This document shows, one piece after another, positions 14,889-15,104 of a DNA stretch of 15,104 nucleotides. The stretch covers positions 1 through 15,104 of the forward strand of contig JAIPIM010000059.1 of assembly GCA_021734725.1 (NCBI GenBank), read 5' to 3'. The position numbers and the translations under genes were made by a program. How positions within the stretch are numbered: the first letter of the stretch is position 1; each line of letters opens with the position of its first letter. The DNA is from Minisyncoccota bacterium. Lineage in GTDB: Bacteria; Verrucomicrobiota; Lentisphaeria; Oligosphaerales; MVZH01. Below the pieces are notes generated by a model. That model was given only the letters and a program-made list of their open reading frames with translations, searched no databases and was not told where the DNA came from.

Positions 14889-15104
14889 GTGGATAATCAC
14901 CAACCACCTCCCCCTCTACGTATAACATGGCTGAGCGTGAATGCCTCACACTCACACAGCTCACTCAGCTTGCCATTGCTGGAAAGATGCTGTCATAAAC
15001 TGAACATTCCCGCCCGCTGGAGTGTCGTCCGCGGCACTATTAAAGACGATCCCGCACACCTGTGCCTGCAGTTGGTCCGCCGCCGTCCCGATATTGTTGC
15101 AGCC
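14889..15104 (+). CDS. B12-binding radical SAM protein, N-terminal fragment
   Basis: From GTG 14889 a frame stays open for 72 codons to the window edge. It begins after 12 residues with ITWLSVNASHSHSSLSLPLL, resembling the N-terminal strand and loop of cobalamin-binding radical SAM proteins (a 'NASYSHSSLALPLL'-like pattern), and ends with RRRPDIVAA, matching the second strand of the B12-binding Rossmann fold. The diagnostic radical SAM CxxxCxxC lies beyond the window, so the assignment rests on the N terminus alone. No ATG opens this frame, and no clear ribosome site precedes the GTG (only AAAG near 14870). It lies 16 bases after hisG. Another start is possible, but later ones would break the conserved strand. 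Confidence 0.6.
   Translation, partial: MDNHQPPPPLRITWLSVNASHSHSSLSLPLLERCCHKLNIPARWSVVRGTIKDDPAHLCLQLVRRRPDIVAA

Overview
The window is a gene-dense bacterial stretch in which every supported gene lies on the + strand. It carries about 13 protein-coding genes, the first and last cut by the window edges. It looks chromosomal and housekeeping: no transposase, phage gene, CRISPR array, tRNA or rRNA was seen. Membrane-anchored RNase Y, a long archaeal/eukaryote-type (type II) isoleucyl-tRNA synthetase, a creatininase-family hydrolase and a B12-binding radical SAM protein would suit a Gram-negative anaerobe of the PVC group (Lentisphaerota/Kiritimatiellota-like). That placement is an inference from gene content only.

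Layout. Positions 2-319 hold the C-terminal end of a creatininase-family protein. An intergenic region with a good sigma70-like -10 box leads into a single-domain universal stress protein (503-970). A 269-base gap follows, with a possible terminator hairpin, a TTGACA box and a perfect 9-bp hairpin in the leader of ileS (1240-4371).

Next comes a tightly packed run that looks like one operon: ileS, a 608-residue protein of unknown function (zinc ribbon, long coiled coil, two membrane helices, basic tail), tyrA (ATGA overlap), dxs (GTGA overlap, GTG start), a class II aldolase (GTG start) and folE (17-base overlap). An AT-rich 117-base gap precedes 5-formyltetrahydrofolate cyclo-ligase, which is followed by rny, an endonuclease/exonuclease/phosphatase-family protein, hisI (ATGA overlap), hisG and the start of a cobalamin-binding radical SAM gene running off the end.

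The genes cover tRNA charging, tyrosine and histidine synthesis, isoprenoid precursors, folate/pterin metabolism and RNA decay. Several starts are not the longest ATG frame: dxs, the aldolase, hisI and the terminal radical SAM gene were placed at GTG or internal ATG codons using Shine-Dalgarno spacing and stop-start overlaps.

No clear-cut undescribed system is visible. The best candidate for something new is the 608-residue zinc-ribbon/coiled-coil/membrane protein translationally coupled to tyrA. Second choices are the aldolase of unknown substrate between dxs and folE, and the structured ileS leader.
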